This document shows, piece by piece, positions 52,077 through 60,668 of a stretch of 64,000 bases of DNA. Position numbers and translations under genes: made by a program. Numbering within the stretch: the first letter of the stretch is position 1; each line of letters opens with the position of its first letter. The notes under the pieces were generated by a model. It was not told the DNA's origin, ran no database searches, and saw only the letters and a program-made list of their open reading frames with translations. The DNA is from Erythrobacter fulvus (GTDB taxonomy: Bacteria > Pseudomonadota > Alphaproteobacteria > Sphingomonadales > Sphingomonadaceae), in contig NZ_JAQQXQ010000001.1 of assembly GCF_028595285.1 (NCBI RefSeq), positions 22,308-86,307 of the forward strand. Reading direction: 5' to 3'.

Positions 52077-52526
52077 ATGAAGAAACTTGGGCTCACAGGC
52101 CTGGTTGCCGGGGTGTGCCTTGCCTCGCCGGCGCTGGCTCTCGAACATGAAGTGGTGATCGAACACCCGGCCGGAACGATTGCCGCCGATTACGAAGGCG
52201 CGGTGCAGATCGAAACTCGCCAGACCGGGACGGCAGGCGTGGCCGGCCGGCCGAGCACGCTGCGTTGCGTGTGGAGCGCTTCGCTGAGTGTCGAGCGCAC
52301 CGCAAAGGTCGGCGATGCGCTTCAGACCCGCCGCACGATGTCGCGCGATGATGTCGCCAGCGGTTCCACCCCCGGCTGGTGCCGTCAGAACGACAAGGCG
52401 ATCGACCAGCTGGTAGAGGCGCGCCGCGACACCTTCCGCAGCGCGATGCTCGAACTGGTCGATCAGGATCGCACCGCGATCCTCGCCGAAGCTGAAAGCG
52501 CCGCCGCCAACGGGCGCGAAGGCTGA
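52077..52526 (+). CDS. Small exported protein of unknown function
   Basis: A 149-residue protein with a signal peptide (MKKLGLTGLVAGVCLASPA, cleavage near ALA at residue 22). The mature part has two cysteines (CVWSASLSVERTAK and WCRQNDKAIDQ) likely to form a disulfide, and a helical C-terminal half (AIDQLVEARRDTFRSAMLEL). I do not recognise a family, though similar short proteins are common in sphingomonads. AGGAG is well placed for the ATG but lies in a hairpin. A strong terminator follows at 52552. Confidence 0.7.
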   Translation: MKKLGLTGLVAGVCLASPALALEHEVVIEHPAGTIAADYEGAVQIETRQTGTAGVAGRPSTLRCVWSASLSVERTAKVGDALQTRRTMSRDDVASGSTPGWCRQNDKAIDQLVEARRDTFRSAMLELVDQDRTAILAEAESAAANGREG

Positions 52527-52551
52527 TAGCTTTCCGGGGTTGCACGGGATC

Positions 52552-52581
52552 GGGGCGCTCCGCTGCGGGGCGCCCCTTTTT
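52552..52581 (+). terminator. Intrinsic terminator after the exported-protein gene
   Basis: An 11-base stem GGGGCGCTCCG/CGGGGCGCCCC (one T-G wobble) with loop CTG is followed by TTTTT. Strong and well placed, 26 bases after the stop at 52526. Confidence 0.9.
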
Positions 52582-52694
52582 CGTGCCTTTGCGGCAGGTC
52601 AATGCGTGCGCGGTGCAGGTTATGTTTGCGATGGACTGCAAAGCTGCATAGCTTGCTGTCCGGGATTTGCCTTACGGCCCAATCAAGGAGCTAC

Positions 52695-53180
52695 ATGACG
52701 ATGGTTCGCATTCCTGCCTCTCGCCTTGTGATCGCCGCCGCGCTGGCCGCTACGCTTGCTGCCTGTTCGGGCGGAGAACCGGCTGCGGAAGCGCCGCCGG
52801 TGCTCAAGGAACGTCACGACAACTTCGAAGCCATCGGCGATGCCTTCAAGGCCGTGCGCGGCGAGCTTGAAAAGGACGCGCCCGACTTCGGCGTGATCGC
52901 CGCCAAGGCGAGCGAGATCAACACGCTCGGCGGCAAGATCGAAGGCCATTTCCCCGCCGGCACCAGCGTGGATGACGGTTACAAGACCGAAGCCCTGCCC
53001 GCGATCTGGGAAAAGCCCGAGGAATTCAAGGCGGCCGCTCAGAAGCTGCTCGATGAAAGCGCCAAGCTGGCCGAGATCGCCCCCGCAGGCGACAAGGAAG
53101 CCGTCGGTGCGCAAGTGATGGCGTTGGGCGGCGCGTGCAAGGGCTGCCACGACAACTTCCGTCTCGACGACAAGAAGTAA
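52695..53180 (+). CDS. Cytochrome c' family lipoprotein
   Basis: A 161-residue protein with a lipoprotein signal (lipobox L-A-A-C, Cys at residue 20) and a four-helix cytochrome c' fold. The heme motif is near the C-terminus, GGACKGCHDNFRLDD (CxxCH), as in c'/c556 proteins; LKERHDNFEAIGDAFKAVR is the first helix. Such proteins bind heme c in the periplasm and may take part in electron transfer or NO binding. AAGGAG lies 4 bases before ATG 52695. The gene for a b-type cytochrome follows 7 bases after its stop. Confidence 0.9.
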   Translation: MTMVRIPASRLVIAAALAATLAACSGGEPAAEAPPVLKERHDNFEAIGDAFKAVRGELEKDAPDFGVIAAKASEINTLGGKIEGHFPAGTSVDDGYKTEALPAIWEKPEEFKAAAQKLLDESAKLAEIAPAGDKEAVGAQVMALGGACKGCHDNFRLDDKK

Positions 53181-53187
53181 TCCGGAA

Positions 53188-53880
53188 ATGAGCGGCATGC
53201 CCGGCCAAGGTGCGGTTTCCGCGCCCGATGTCAGGGTGTGGGACCCGCTGCTGCGCCTGACCCACTGGAGCTTTCCGCTGCTGATCACCGCGATGTGGTG
53301 GACGGCGGAAAACGACAAATGGGCGCTGCACCGCCAGATCGGACTGGCGCTGTTCGGTATCCTTGCGTTCCGGGTCTTGTGGGGATTTCTCGGCCCGGAA
53401 ACGGCCCGCTTCGCGCAGTTCGTGAAGGGGCCGGGCACGGTTATCGCCTATCTGCGGGGGCAACCGGAAGGGGCAGGCCCCGCGATCGGACATAGCCCGT
53501 TGGGCGGGTGGAGCACGATGGCGCTGATCGGCGCGATGCTGCTTCAGGTCAGCCTAGGGCTGTTTTCGGGCGATCCCTATGACGGGATGACTGGGCCGCT
53601 CAATCCGCTGGTGGGCGTTATGCTTGCCGATAGCATCACCGAACTGCACGAGGCGTTTTTCAACGTCCTGCTCGGGCTCATCGTGCTGCACCTTGCCGCG
53701 ATCACCTTCTACGCGGTGAAGGGCAATGATTTGCTCAGCCCGATGTTCGGCGGCGCGCGTCCGCCGATGGCCGGGGTGACGGGGATCGGGCCGACGCCGT
53801 GGGTGCGTGCAGTGCTGGCGGTGGCGCTGGCGACGGGCCTTGCCCTGTGGATTGCGAACGGCGCGCCGCCGCTCACCTGA
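53188..53880 (+). CDS. Cytochrome b561 family membrane protein
   Basis: A 230-residue integral membrane protein with four or five helices. Likely heme-ligand histidines sit at LTHWSFPL, LHRQIGLALFG, ELHEAFFNVLL and VLHLAAITFYA, the arrangement of the prokaryotic b561/Ni-hydrogenase-type b family. The gene starts 7 bases after the cytochrome c' gene; in other proteobacteria the two are often adjacent, so this protein probably passes electrons to its c-type partner. The final helix (AVLAVALATGLALWI) is followed by the shared terminator. Confidence 0.88.
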   Translation: MSGMPGQGAVSAPDVRVWDPLLRLTHWSFPLLITAMWWTAENDKWALHRQIGLALFGILAFRVLWGFLGPETARFAQFVKGPGTVIAYLRGQPEGAGPAIGHSPLGGWSTMALIGAMLLQVSLGLFSGDPYDGMTGPLNPLVGVMLADSITELHEAFFNVLLGLIVLHLAAITFYAVKGNDLLSPMFGGARPPMAGVTGIGPTPWVRAVLAVALATGLALWIANGAPPLT

Positions 53881-53900
53881 TCGGCGTTGACCCGACACGA

Positions 53901-53937
53901 AAAAGGGGCGCTTTCCGCGATGGAAAGCGCCCCTTTT
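53901..53937. terminator. Bidirectional terminator between cytochrome b561 and peroxiredoxin genes
   Basis: A perfect 16-base stem, AAAAGGGGCGCTTTCC with GGAAAGCGCCCCTTTT, around a GCGAT loop. It has A and T runs at both ends, so it can stop transcripts from both converging genes. Confidence 0.93.
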
Positions 53938-53958
53938 CAATTATCTGTCGTGCATGCT

Positions 53959-54438
53959 TCAGAGCTGGCCGAGCATGTAATCGGCGCTCGACACCTTGAA
54001 ATCACCCGGCTCTTCGACGTTCAGCTGCTCGACCACGCCATCATTGATGACCATCGAGAAACGCTGCCCGCGCTTGCCCATGCCGAAGCCCGATCCGTCC
54101 ATGGTGAGGCCGATAGCCTCGACGAAGTCGGCATTGCCATCGGCCAGCATGGTGATTTCGTCGCTGCCTGCGGCCTTGTTCCAAGCGCCCATCACAAATG
54201 CGTCGTTTACCGCGGTGCCGACGATTTCATCGACGCCCTTGGCTTTGAGATCGGCGGCCTTTTCGACAAAGCCGGGCAGGTGCTTGGCCGAGCAGGTCGG
54301 CGTGAAAGCGCCGGGAACCGAGAACAGCGCCACGCGCTTGCCAGCAAAATAGTCCGAGGATTTGACCGGCTGCGGCCCTTCGGCAGTGGCTTTGATCAGC
54401 GTGACATCGGGAAGCTTGTCGCCAACGGAAATCGTCAT
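53959..54438 (-). CDS. Peroxiredoxin (Prx5/AhpC-TSA type)
   Basis: A 159-residue thiol peroxidase that reduces hydrogen peroxide and organic peroxides. The peroxidatic Cys is in VPGAFTPTCSAKHLPGF, the Prx5 hallmark; further family pieces are LFSVPGA, VDEIVGTAVNDAFVMGAW and RGQRFSMVINDGVVE. No second obvious resolving Cys is visible, so it is probably a one-Cys, glutathione- or glutaredoxin-dependent type, fitting the glutathione reductase in the window. It is divergent from ahcY, with 184 bases between. Confidence 0.93.
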   Translation of the reverse strand: MTISVGDKLPDVTLIKATAEGPQPVKSSDYFAGKRVALFSVPGAFTPTCSAKHLPGFVEKAADLKAKGVDEIVGTAVNDAFVMGAWNKAAGSDEITMLADGNADFVEAIGLTMDGSGFGMGKRGQRFSMVINDGVVEQLNVEEPGDFKVSSADYMLGQL

Positions 54439-54512
54439 GTGCGTGGGTGTCCTTCGTTAAGGGGGAACTGCGGCACCTATAGCGGGCGTGGCGGGACGGG
54501 CAACAAATAGAC

Positions 54513-54532
54513 ATATAAAGATAAGTTTATAT
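54513..54532. promoter_or_regulatory. Palindromic operator-like site upstream of ahcY
   Basis: ATATAAA-GATAAG-TTTATAT is a perfect 7+7 inverted repeat in an A+T-rich patch, 91 bases before ahcY and 75 before the peroxiredoxin start. Its position and composition resemble operators of ArsR-type regulators of methionine-cycle genes (SahR); this link is an inference. Confidence 0.5.
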
Positions 54533-54554
54533 TTGCCTCGGAAGCGGCGCGCGG

Positions 54555-54612
54555 CTAGGGGCCATCGCAATAGAAGATTATGCCGCGCTGGTGCGCGCCG
54601 ACCTGCCCCTAG
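54555..54612 (+). promoter_or_regulatory. Inverted repeat reaching into the ahcY ribosome site
   Basis: CTAGGGGC (54555-54562) is the exact reverse complement of GCCCCTAG (54605-54612); the right arm overlaps the first bases of the AGGAG that serves ahcY. G+C-rich inner segments can also pair. I see none of the conserved SAH- or SAM-riboswitch sequences, so it is called only a candidate leader. Confidence 0.4.
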
Positions 54613-54622
54613 GAGATAGATC

Positions 54623-56041
54623 ATGGCCACTCTCGCCCCGACCCAGGAATATGTCATCAAGGACATCGCTCTCGCCGATTTCGGGCGTGACGAGATCCGC
54701 ATCGCCGAAACCGAAATGCCGGGCCTGATGGCGCTGCGCGAGGAATATGGTTCCTCGCAGCCGCTCAAGGGCGCGCGTATCACCGGCAGCTTGCACATGA
54801 CCATCCAGACCGCCGTGCTGATCGAGACGCTGGTGGCGCTGGGCGCTGACGTGCGCTGGGCGACCTGCAACATCTTCTCGACTCAGGATCACGCCGCCGC
54901 CGCAATCGCCGCGCGCGGCATTCCGGTGTTCGCCGTGAAGGGCGAAACGCTGGGCGAATATTGGGATTACGTCGGCCGTATCTTCGACTGGTCGAGCGAG
55001 GCTGATCAGGACCTTACCTGCAACATGATCCTCGACGATGGCGGCGATGCGACCATGTTCGCGCTGTGGGGCGCGCGCATCGAAGCGGGCGAGGAAATGC
55101 CTGCTCCTGCCAATGCCGAGGAAGTCGAATTCCAGCGTGCGCTCAAGGCCTTCGTCGCCGCCAAGCCGGGCTACCTCACCAAGACCGTCAAGACCATCAA
55201 GGGCGTTTCGGAAGAAACCACCACCGGCGTCATGCGGCTCTACCAGATCGCCAAGCAGGGCAAGCTGCCGTTCCCCGCGATCAACGTGAACGATTCGGTG
55301 ACCAAGTCGAAGTTCGACAACCTCTACGGCTGCAAGGAATCGCTGGTCGACGCGATCCGCCGCGCGACCGACGTGATGCTGGCCGGCAAGGTCGCCTGCG
55401 TTGCCGGTTACGGCGATGTCGGCAAGGGTTCGGCCGCTTCGCTGCGTGACGGCGGCGCGCGTGTGATGGTGACCGAAATCGATCCGATCTGCGCGCTTCA
55501 GGCGGCGATGGACGGGTTTGAAGTCGTCACCATGGAAGACGCGGTCAAGCGTGCCGACATTTTCGTGACCGCCACCGGCAACGAGGACGTGATCACCGCC
55601 GATCACATGATGAACATGAAGCCGATGGCGATCGTCTGCAATATCGGCCACTTCGACAGCGAGATCCAGATTTCGGCGCTTTCCAACTATGACTGGAAGG
55701 AAATCAAGGAAGGCACCGATCTGGTCACCTTCCCCGATGGCAAGTCGATCCTGATCCTCGCCAAGGGCCGTCTGGTGAACCTCGGCTGCGCCACCGGCCA
55801 CCCGAGCTTCGTGATGAGCGCGAGCTTCACCAACCAGACGCTGGCCCAGATCGAGCTGTTCACCAAGTCGGACGAATACGACAACGACGTCTACGTTCTG
55901 CCCAAGCACCTCGATGAAAAGGTCGCCGCGCTGCATCTCGAAAAGCTGGGCGTGAAGCTGACCCAGCTGTCGGACAAGCAGGCGAGCTATATCGGCGTGC
56001 CGCAGGCCGGCCCGTTCAAGCCCGATCACTATCGCTATTGA
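54623..56041 (+). CDS. ahcY: Adenosylhomocysteinase
   Basis: A 472-residue NAD+-dependent hydrolase that splits S-adenosylhomocysteine into adenosine and homocysteine, clearing the inhibitor left by methyl transfer. The NAD-binding loop is [20 protein letters not shown]; catalytic-region stretches are [29 protein letters not shown] and [11 protein letters not shown]; the C-terminus ends in the family's PDHYRY. An insert of about 40 residues near [20 protein letters not shown] is the form seen in many bacteria. AGGAG precedes the ATG. Confidence 0.98.
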   Translation: MATLAPTQEYVIKDIALADFGRDEIRIAETEMPGLMALREEYGSSQPLKGARITGSLHMTIQTAVLIETLVALGADVRWATCNIFSTQDHAAAAIAARGIPVFAVKGETLGEYWDYVGRIFDWSSEADQDLTCNMILDDGGDATMFALWGARIEAGEEMPAPANAEEVEFQRALKAFVAAKPGYLTKTVKTIKGVSEETTTGVMRLYQIAKQGKLPFPAINVNDSVTKSKFDNLYGCKESLVDAIRRATDVMLAGKVACVAGYGDVGKGSAASLRDGGARVMVTEIDPICALQAAMDGFEVVTMEDAVKRADIFVTATGNEDVITADHMMNMKPMAIVCNIGHFDSEIQISALSNYDWKEIKEGTDLVTFPDGKSILILAKGRLVNLGCATGHPSFVMSASFTNQTLAQIELFTKSDEYDNDVYVLPKHLDEKVAALHLEKLGVKLTQLSDKQASYIGVPQAGPFKPDHYRY

Positions 56042-56138
56042 TCGCCCACAGCCGCGTTCCCGCCCCGTTTTTTCACGGGGTTGGGGGCGGGCATGGCGAA
56101 CCCCGTTGCACTGGCCGCGCGCCGCGCATAGCTGGTGA

Positions 56139-58502
56139 ATGATGGAATCCTCGCCGCTTTCGCTTGTGCTGATTGCGCTGGTGCTCGCCGCATGGGCGGT
56201 GGGCGCGGCGGTGGTGGTGCTGCGCGCAAGCGGCAGCATGAAGCGCGCCCGGGCGCTCAAGGCCAGTCTCAAGCGGATGTCGACCTTGCTCGATGTCGCT
56301 CCGGCGGTGCCGCTGCTGGTGCGGGTAGACGGGCGGATCGAGGCACCGGAAAAGCTGGCGCGGCTGCTCGGTCTGCCGGCGATGCCGAAATATCTCAGCG
56401 AACTGGCAGCGCGCGGGGATGATCCGCGCAGCGGCGGCCTGTCGCCCGATCAGCTCGATCAGCTCTGGGCCAGGGTGCAGGCCACCCAGAAGACCGCCGC
56501 CCCGTTCCGCATGGCGATCAATCCGCTCGGCTCGCAGCGCAGTCTGGCATTGCACGGGACGCTGGCCGATCCGCAGGTCTCCCCCGGCGGTGCGGCGCTG
56601 GTGTGGGTGTTCGACTTCAGCGAAAGCCATGCCGAAATGGCACGCCTGCGCGCCGCTGCAACCCGGGCGACGGGGGACTTTGCTGCGCTGGTGGGGCTGA
56701 TCGAAGCCGCGCCGATGCCGATGTGGTTCCGCGGCAGCGATCTTTCGCTCCAGCTCGTCAATCAGGCCTATGTCGACGCGGTCGGCGCGGCCAGCGCGAC
56801 CGAGGTGGTGGAGGGGCAGATCGAACTGCTCGAACCCGAAGACGGACGCTCTCCGGCAGAAATCGCGCGCGACACGCTCAAAAGCCAGACCAAATCCGAA
56901 CGTTCCGTCGCGGCGACCGTGCACGGCGCGCGCCGCACCTTGCGGGTCAGTGATCTGCCGCTGGGGCTAGAAGGCGTCGCCGGCTACGCCATCGATATCG
57001 AGGAACAACAGCAGGTCGCGCGGAATTTTCGCGCCTTCCGCGATGCACAGCGCGCGCTGCTCGATCAGCTTTCGGTCGGCGTGGCGCAGTTCGATGCGGA
57101 GGAACGGCTGGTCTTCGCCAATCGCCCGTTCCGCCGCCTGTTCGTGCTTACCGACGAAGCGATCGAGGCGCGCACGCCGTTCGAACGTTTCCTTGCCGAA
57201 GCGCGCGAGCGTGGGCGCACGCCGGAAGTGCGCGATTTCCCCGAATGGCGGCGCGAGCGGGCCGGATGGTTCGAGGCGAGCGCGACGCTGGAAGAGGCGT
57301 GGCCGCTGCCGGGCGGCACGCATCTGCGTATCGTTGCCCAGCCGCTTCCCGATGGCGGGCTGGTGCTGATTGCCGAAGACCGCACCGAACAACTGGCGCT
57401 TTCGGCCGTGCGCGACACATTGCTGCGCACCCGCACCGCAACGCTCGACAGCCTGTTCGAAGCACTGGCAATCTTCGCACCCGACGGTTCGGTGCAGCTG
57501 TGGAACCGTAGCTTCGCGGGCACCTGGGGCCTGACCCCCGAACTGCTCGACGCGCATCCCAGCGCCGATGAATTGCTTGGCGCGATCGGGCGCAATCTGG
57601 TGCGCCCCGAAGATGCCGGGTTGATCGGTGCGGCGGTGCGCGCGGCGACGCTCGACCGGCGCGAGAAGGGCGGTCAGGTGGACCTTGCCGACGGGCGCAC
57701 CCTGCGTTTTGCCGGGGTGCCGCTGCCCGACGGCAACGGGCTTTTGACCGTGCTCGATATCACCGCCTCGCAAAAGGCCGAGCAAGCCCTGCGCGAACGC
57801 GCCGAGGCACTGGAGGAGGCCGACGCGGTCAAGGCGCGGTTCCTCGCCAACATGTCCTACGAATTCCGCACGCCGCTCACCACCATCGGCGGCTATGCCG
57901 AACTGCTGAAGGCCGGTGTGGCGAGCGATCCGCAAGCCGCGGGCGAATATGTCGATGCGATCCTCAGCGCGGTCGAACGCCTGACCGAACAGGTCGAAAA
58001 CGTGCTCGACCTGTCGCAGAGCGAGGCAGGGTTGCTGCCGATCCGCAAGGAGAGGCTCGATCTGCTCGAATTCCTCACCACGCTGGTGCGCGAGCGCGAG
58101 CAGGCGATCATCGCCGCCGGGCTGAGCCTTGATCTCAAGGGCCGCCGCGGGCGGGTGATCGAGGGCGACCCGCGCCAGCTAGGCCGGGCGCTCGGCAATC
58201 TGATCGACAATGCCATTGCCGGAACCCCCGATGGCGGGCGGATCGTGATCGAGATCAGGAAAGCCCCCGAAGGCGCGGAGTGGGGAATGGAAATCGGCAT
58301 TGCCGATAATGGCCGCGGGATGACTTCGCAGGAACTGGCGCGCGCGCTTGGCGGATTGCAGCCGGGCAAGGACGGATCGCCCGAACGCCGCACCGGGCTG
58401 GGCCTGCCGCTGGCCCGCCAGCTGATCGAGGCGCATGACGGCACGCTGGAGATCGCCAGCCGCCCGGGCGCTGGCACCACCGCAACGATTCGCCTCCCGT
58501 GA
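56139..58502 (+). CDS. divL: DivL-like cell-cycle kinase with Tyr in place of the phospho-His
   Basis: A 787-residue protein: one N-terminal membrane helix (about 7-29), three or four PAS-like domains (about 130-540), a dimerisation/phosphoacceptor segment, and an ATPase domain with N box LGNLIDNAI, G1 IADNGRGM and G2 RTGLGLPLARQL. The H box reads FLANMSYEFRTPLTTIGGYA, with Tyr574 where histidine kinases have His. This substitution, with the PAS array, marks DivL, the Caulobacter regulator that works with DivK and CckA upstream of CtrA. It is followed by tsaE with a GTGA overlap. As a kinase acting on itself it is probably inactive or atypical; it may act as a signal receptor. Confidence 0.85.
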   Translation: MMESSPLSLVLIALVLAAWAVGAAVVVLRASGSMKRARALKASLKRMSTLLDVAPAVPLLVRVDGRIEAPEKLARLLGLPAMPKYLSELAARGDDPRSGGLSPDQLDQLWARVQATQKTAAPFRMAINPLGSQRSLALHGTLADPQVSPGGAALVWVFDFSESHAEMARLRAAATRATGDFAALVGLIEAAPMPMWFRGSDLSLQLVNQAYVDAVGAASATEVVEGQIELLEPEDGRSPAEIARDTLKSQTKSERSVAATVHGARRTLRVSDLPLGLEGVAGYAIDIEEQQQVARNFRAFRDAQRALLDQLSVGVAQFDAEERLVFANRPFRRLFVLTDEAIEARTPFERFLAEARERGRTPEVRDFPEWRRERAGWFEASATLEEAWPLPGGTHLRIVAQPLPDGGLVLIAEDRTEQLALSAVRDTLLRTRTATLDSLFEALAIFAPDGSVQLWNRSFAGTWGLTPELLDAHPSADELLGAIGRNLVRPEDAGLIGAAVRAATLDRREKGGQVDLADGRTLRFAGVPLPDGNGLLTVLDITASQKAEQALRERAEALEEADAVKARFLANMSYEFRTPLTTIGGYAELLKAGVASDPQAAGEYVDAILSAVERLTEQVENVLDLSQSEAGLLPIRKERLDLLEFLTTLVREREQAIIAAGLSLDLKGRRGRVIEGDPRQLGRALGNLIDNAIAGTPDGGRIVIEIRKAPEGAEWGMEIGIADNGRGMTSQELARALGGLQPGKDGSPERRTGLGLPLARQLIEAHDGTLEIASRPGAGTTATIRLP

Positions 58503-58963
58503 ACGCACTCCCCGAAGTTCTGCCCGATCTTGCGGCCATGGCAGCCTATGGCGCGCGCATCGCGGCGCGGCTGCGCGCGGGCGACGTGGTCGCGCTGTCG
58601 GGCGGGCTGGGAGCGGGCAAGACCACGCTGGCGCGCGCGATCCTCGCCGCGCTGGGGCACAGGGGCGAGGTGCCTTCGCCAACCTTCACCATTATCGAAA
58701 CCTACCCGTCGCCTCCCCTGCGTCTGGCGGTGGTGCACGCCGATTTCTACCGCCTTGAAAACCCGTCGGAGCTGTTGGAAATCGGGCTGGACGATTACCG
58801 CGTAGGCGCGGCGCTGCTGGCCGAATGGCCCGATCACGCGGGCGGTTTTTCGAATGAGCCGGGGTGTCTTGAGATCGCCCTCGAACCTGCCGGAGAAAGC
58901 GGGGAAGGCGGGCGGATTGCGATTGCCCGCGGCGGGGCGGATTGGGTAGGGCGGATGCCATGA
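58499..58963 (+). CDS. tsaE: tRNA N6-threonylcarbamoyladenosine ATPase TsaE
   Basis: A 154-residue P-loop ATPase (YjeE) that works with TsaB and TsaD to make t6A37 in tRNAs reading ANN codons. Walker A is LSGGLGAGKTTLARAIL, followed by the family's EVPSPTFTIIETYP and VVHADFYRLENPSELLEIG. It starts at GTG 58499, overlapping the divL stop, and overlaps amgK at its own stop (ATGA). Confidence 0.95.
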   Translation: MNALPEVLPDLAAMAAYGARIAARLRAGDVVALSGGLGAGKTTLARAILAALGHRGEVPSPTFTIIETYPSPPLRLAVVHADFYRLENPSELLEIGLDDYRVGAALLAEWPDHAGGFSNEPGCLEIALEPAGESGEGGRIAIARGGADWVGRMP

Positions 58964-59949
58964 GCGAACTGCCCGCAGGCCTTGCCGACTTCACTGCCCG
59001 TGCCGGATGGGCCGATGCCGCTGTCCAGCCGCTGCCCGGCGACGCCTCGTTCCGGCGCTATTTCCGGCTGGTGCGCGATTCGGGCGAAACGGCCATGCTG
59101 ATGCACGCGCCCCCGCCGCATGAGGATCCTGCGCCTTTCCTGCATGTGGCCGGCTGGCTGACCGCCAACGGAATGCGCGGCCCGGCGATCATCGCTGCGG
59201 AAGCGGACGCGGGCTGGGTGCTGACCGAGGATTTCGGCAATGACCGGATGCGCGACTGGCTCGACGCGAACCCCGGCGACGAGCGGGCGGCCTATGAAGC
59301 CGCGGTCGAGGCGCTGGTGGCGCTGCATCGTCTGCCGCCCGGTTCCTTCGCACCTTATGACATGGCGACCTACCAGCGCGAGGCGGCGCTGCTGACCGAG
59401 TGGTATTGCCCTGCACAGGGGCTTGAAGTGGATGAGGCGGGGTATGCTGCGGCATGGGAAGAGGTGCTGTCTCCCTTGCTCACCCGCCAGCAGCCCGGAG
59501 TCACCGTGCTGCGCGACTATCATGCCGAAAACATCATGCTGCTCCACGGCCAGCCGGGCGCGCCGCAGGGCCTGATCGATTTCCAGGATGCGCTGGTGGG
59601 GCATCCGGCCTATGATCTTGTCTCGCTGTTGCAGGACGCGCGGCGCGACGTGTCGGAAGACCTCGAAACCGCGATGCTGCTTCATTACGCGCATCATTCG
59701 GGCGCCGCCGACGACGAATTCCTGGCCGACTACGCCCGCCTCGGCGCGCAGCGCAATGCCAAGATCGTCGGCATTTTTACCCGGCTCGACCGGCGGGACG
59801 GGAAGCCGAAATACCTTGCCATGATCCCGCGCGTCTGGGCCGCGCTTGAACGCGATCTGGCCCATCCGGCGCTGGAGCCGGTGGCGCGCTGGTTCGATGC
59901 CAATATCCCCGATACGCTGCGATTTGCCCATGGAGCCTTTGCCGCATGA
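58960..59949 (+). CDS. amgK: N-acetylmuramate/N-acetylglucosamine kinase AmgK
   Basis: A 329-residue kinase of the aminoglycoside-phosphotransferase fold that phosphorylates MurNAc or GlcNAc at C1 for peptidoglycan recycling. The catalytic loop is VLRDYHAENIMLLH, and the metal-binding DFQDALVGHPAYDLVSLLQD follows. The N-terminal QPLPGDASFRRYFRL is the glycine-rich nucleotide region. The ATG at 58960 overlaps the tsaE stop; an ATG at 58942 is a less likely start. murU overlaps its stop. Confidence 0.9.
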   Translation: MSELPAGLADFTARAGWADAAVQPLPGDASFRRYFRLVRDSGETAMLMHAPPPHEDPAPFLHVAGWLTANGMRGPAIIAAEADAGWVLTEDFGNDRMRDWLDANPGDERAAYEAAVEALVALHRLPPGSFAPYDMATYQREAALLTEWYCPAQGLEVDEAGYAAAWEEVLSPLLTRQQPGVTVLRDYHAENIMLLHGQPGAPQGLIDFQDALVGHPAYDLVSLLQDARRDVSEDLETAMLLHYAHHSGAADDEFLADYARLGAQRNAKIVGIFTRLDRRDGKPKYLAMIPRVWAALERDLAHPALEPVARWFDANIPDTLRFAHGAFAA

Positions 59950-60668
59950 GCGAAGCCGGCCTTGTCACCGATACCGCGATGGTGCTCGCCGCCGGGCTGG
60001 GCAAGCGGATGCGTCCGCTCACCGCCAGCCAGCCAAAGCCGATGGTCCGGGTCGCGGGAAAGCCGCTGATCGATCACGCGCTTGATCGTCTGGCCGAAGC
60101 GGGGGTCGCCCGGGCGGTGGTCAACGTGCATTATCTGGCCGACGCGCTGGAGGCCCATGTCGGCGCCCGCAAGACGCCGCAGGTGACCGTGTCGGACGAG
60201 CGCGCTGTGCTGCTGGAAACCGGCGGGGGGATGATCAAGGCGTTGCCGCAACTGCCCGATCCCTTCTTCGCGCTCAATGCCGACAACATCTGGCTCGACG
60301 GGCCGAACAACGCCTTTGCCGAATTGTCGCGGCGCTGGAATCCCGATCAGATGGATGCGCTGCTGCTGCTGGTGTCGCACGCGCGAGCGGCCAATTTCAA
60401 CGGGCCGGGCGATTTCCACATGGACCCCAACGGCCTGCTTTCGCGCCGCCGCGACGGGCGGATCGCGCCGTTCATCTACACCGGCATCCAGCTTGTCAGC
60501 CACCGCCTGCTGCGCGATGCGCCCGAAGGGCCGTTCTCCACCAACATTCTGTGGAACCGCGCGATTGCCGAAGGGCGGCTTTACGGCCTGTCGTTCGGTG
60601 GTTTGTGGTTCGAAGTCGGCACGCCGCAGGCGATCCGCCCGACCGAGGAGGCCTTGCAGCGTGGCTGA
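59946..60668 (+). CDS. murU: N-acetylmuramate alpha-1-phosphate uridylyltransferase MurU
   Basis: A 240-residue nucleotidyltransferase that makes UDP-MurNAc from MurNAc-1-phosphate, bypassing the de novo route that fosfomycin blocks. The N-terminal MVLAAGLGKRMRPLTASQPK is the nucleotide motif, LNADNIWLDG the metal site, and TGIQLVSHRLLRDAP a family stretch. It overlaps amgK by 4 bases and addB by 8. Its pairing with AmgK supports the recycling role over a generic sugar nucleotidyltransferase. Confidence 0.92.
   Translation: MSEAGLVTDTAMVLAAGLGKRMRPLTASQPKPMVRVAGKPLIDHALDRLAEAGVARAVVNVHYLADALEAHVGARKTPQVTVSDERAVLLETGGGMIKALPQLPDPFFALNADNIWLDGPNNAFAELSRRWNPDQMDALLLLVSHARAANFNGPGDFHMDPNGLLSRRRDGRIAPFIYTGIQLVSHRLLRDAPEGPFSTNILWNRAIAEGRLYGLSFGGLWFEVGTPQAIRPTEEALQRG

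Noticed and set aside
54439-54622. SAH or SAM riboswitch upstream of ahcY
   Set aside because: The conserved core sequences of those riboswitches are not visible; only an operator-like palindrome and an inverted repeat are reported.
56063-56080. Terminator after ahcY (CCCCGT/ACGGGG around a T-rich loop)
   Set aside because: The T run is in the loop, not after the stem, so I do not call it an intrinsic terminator.
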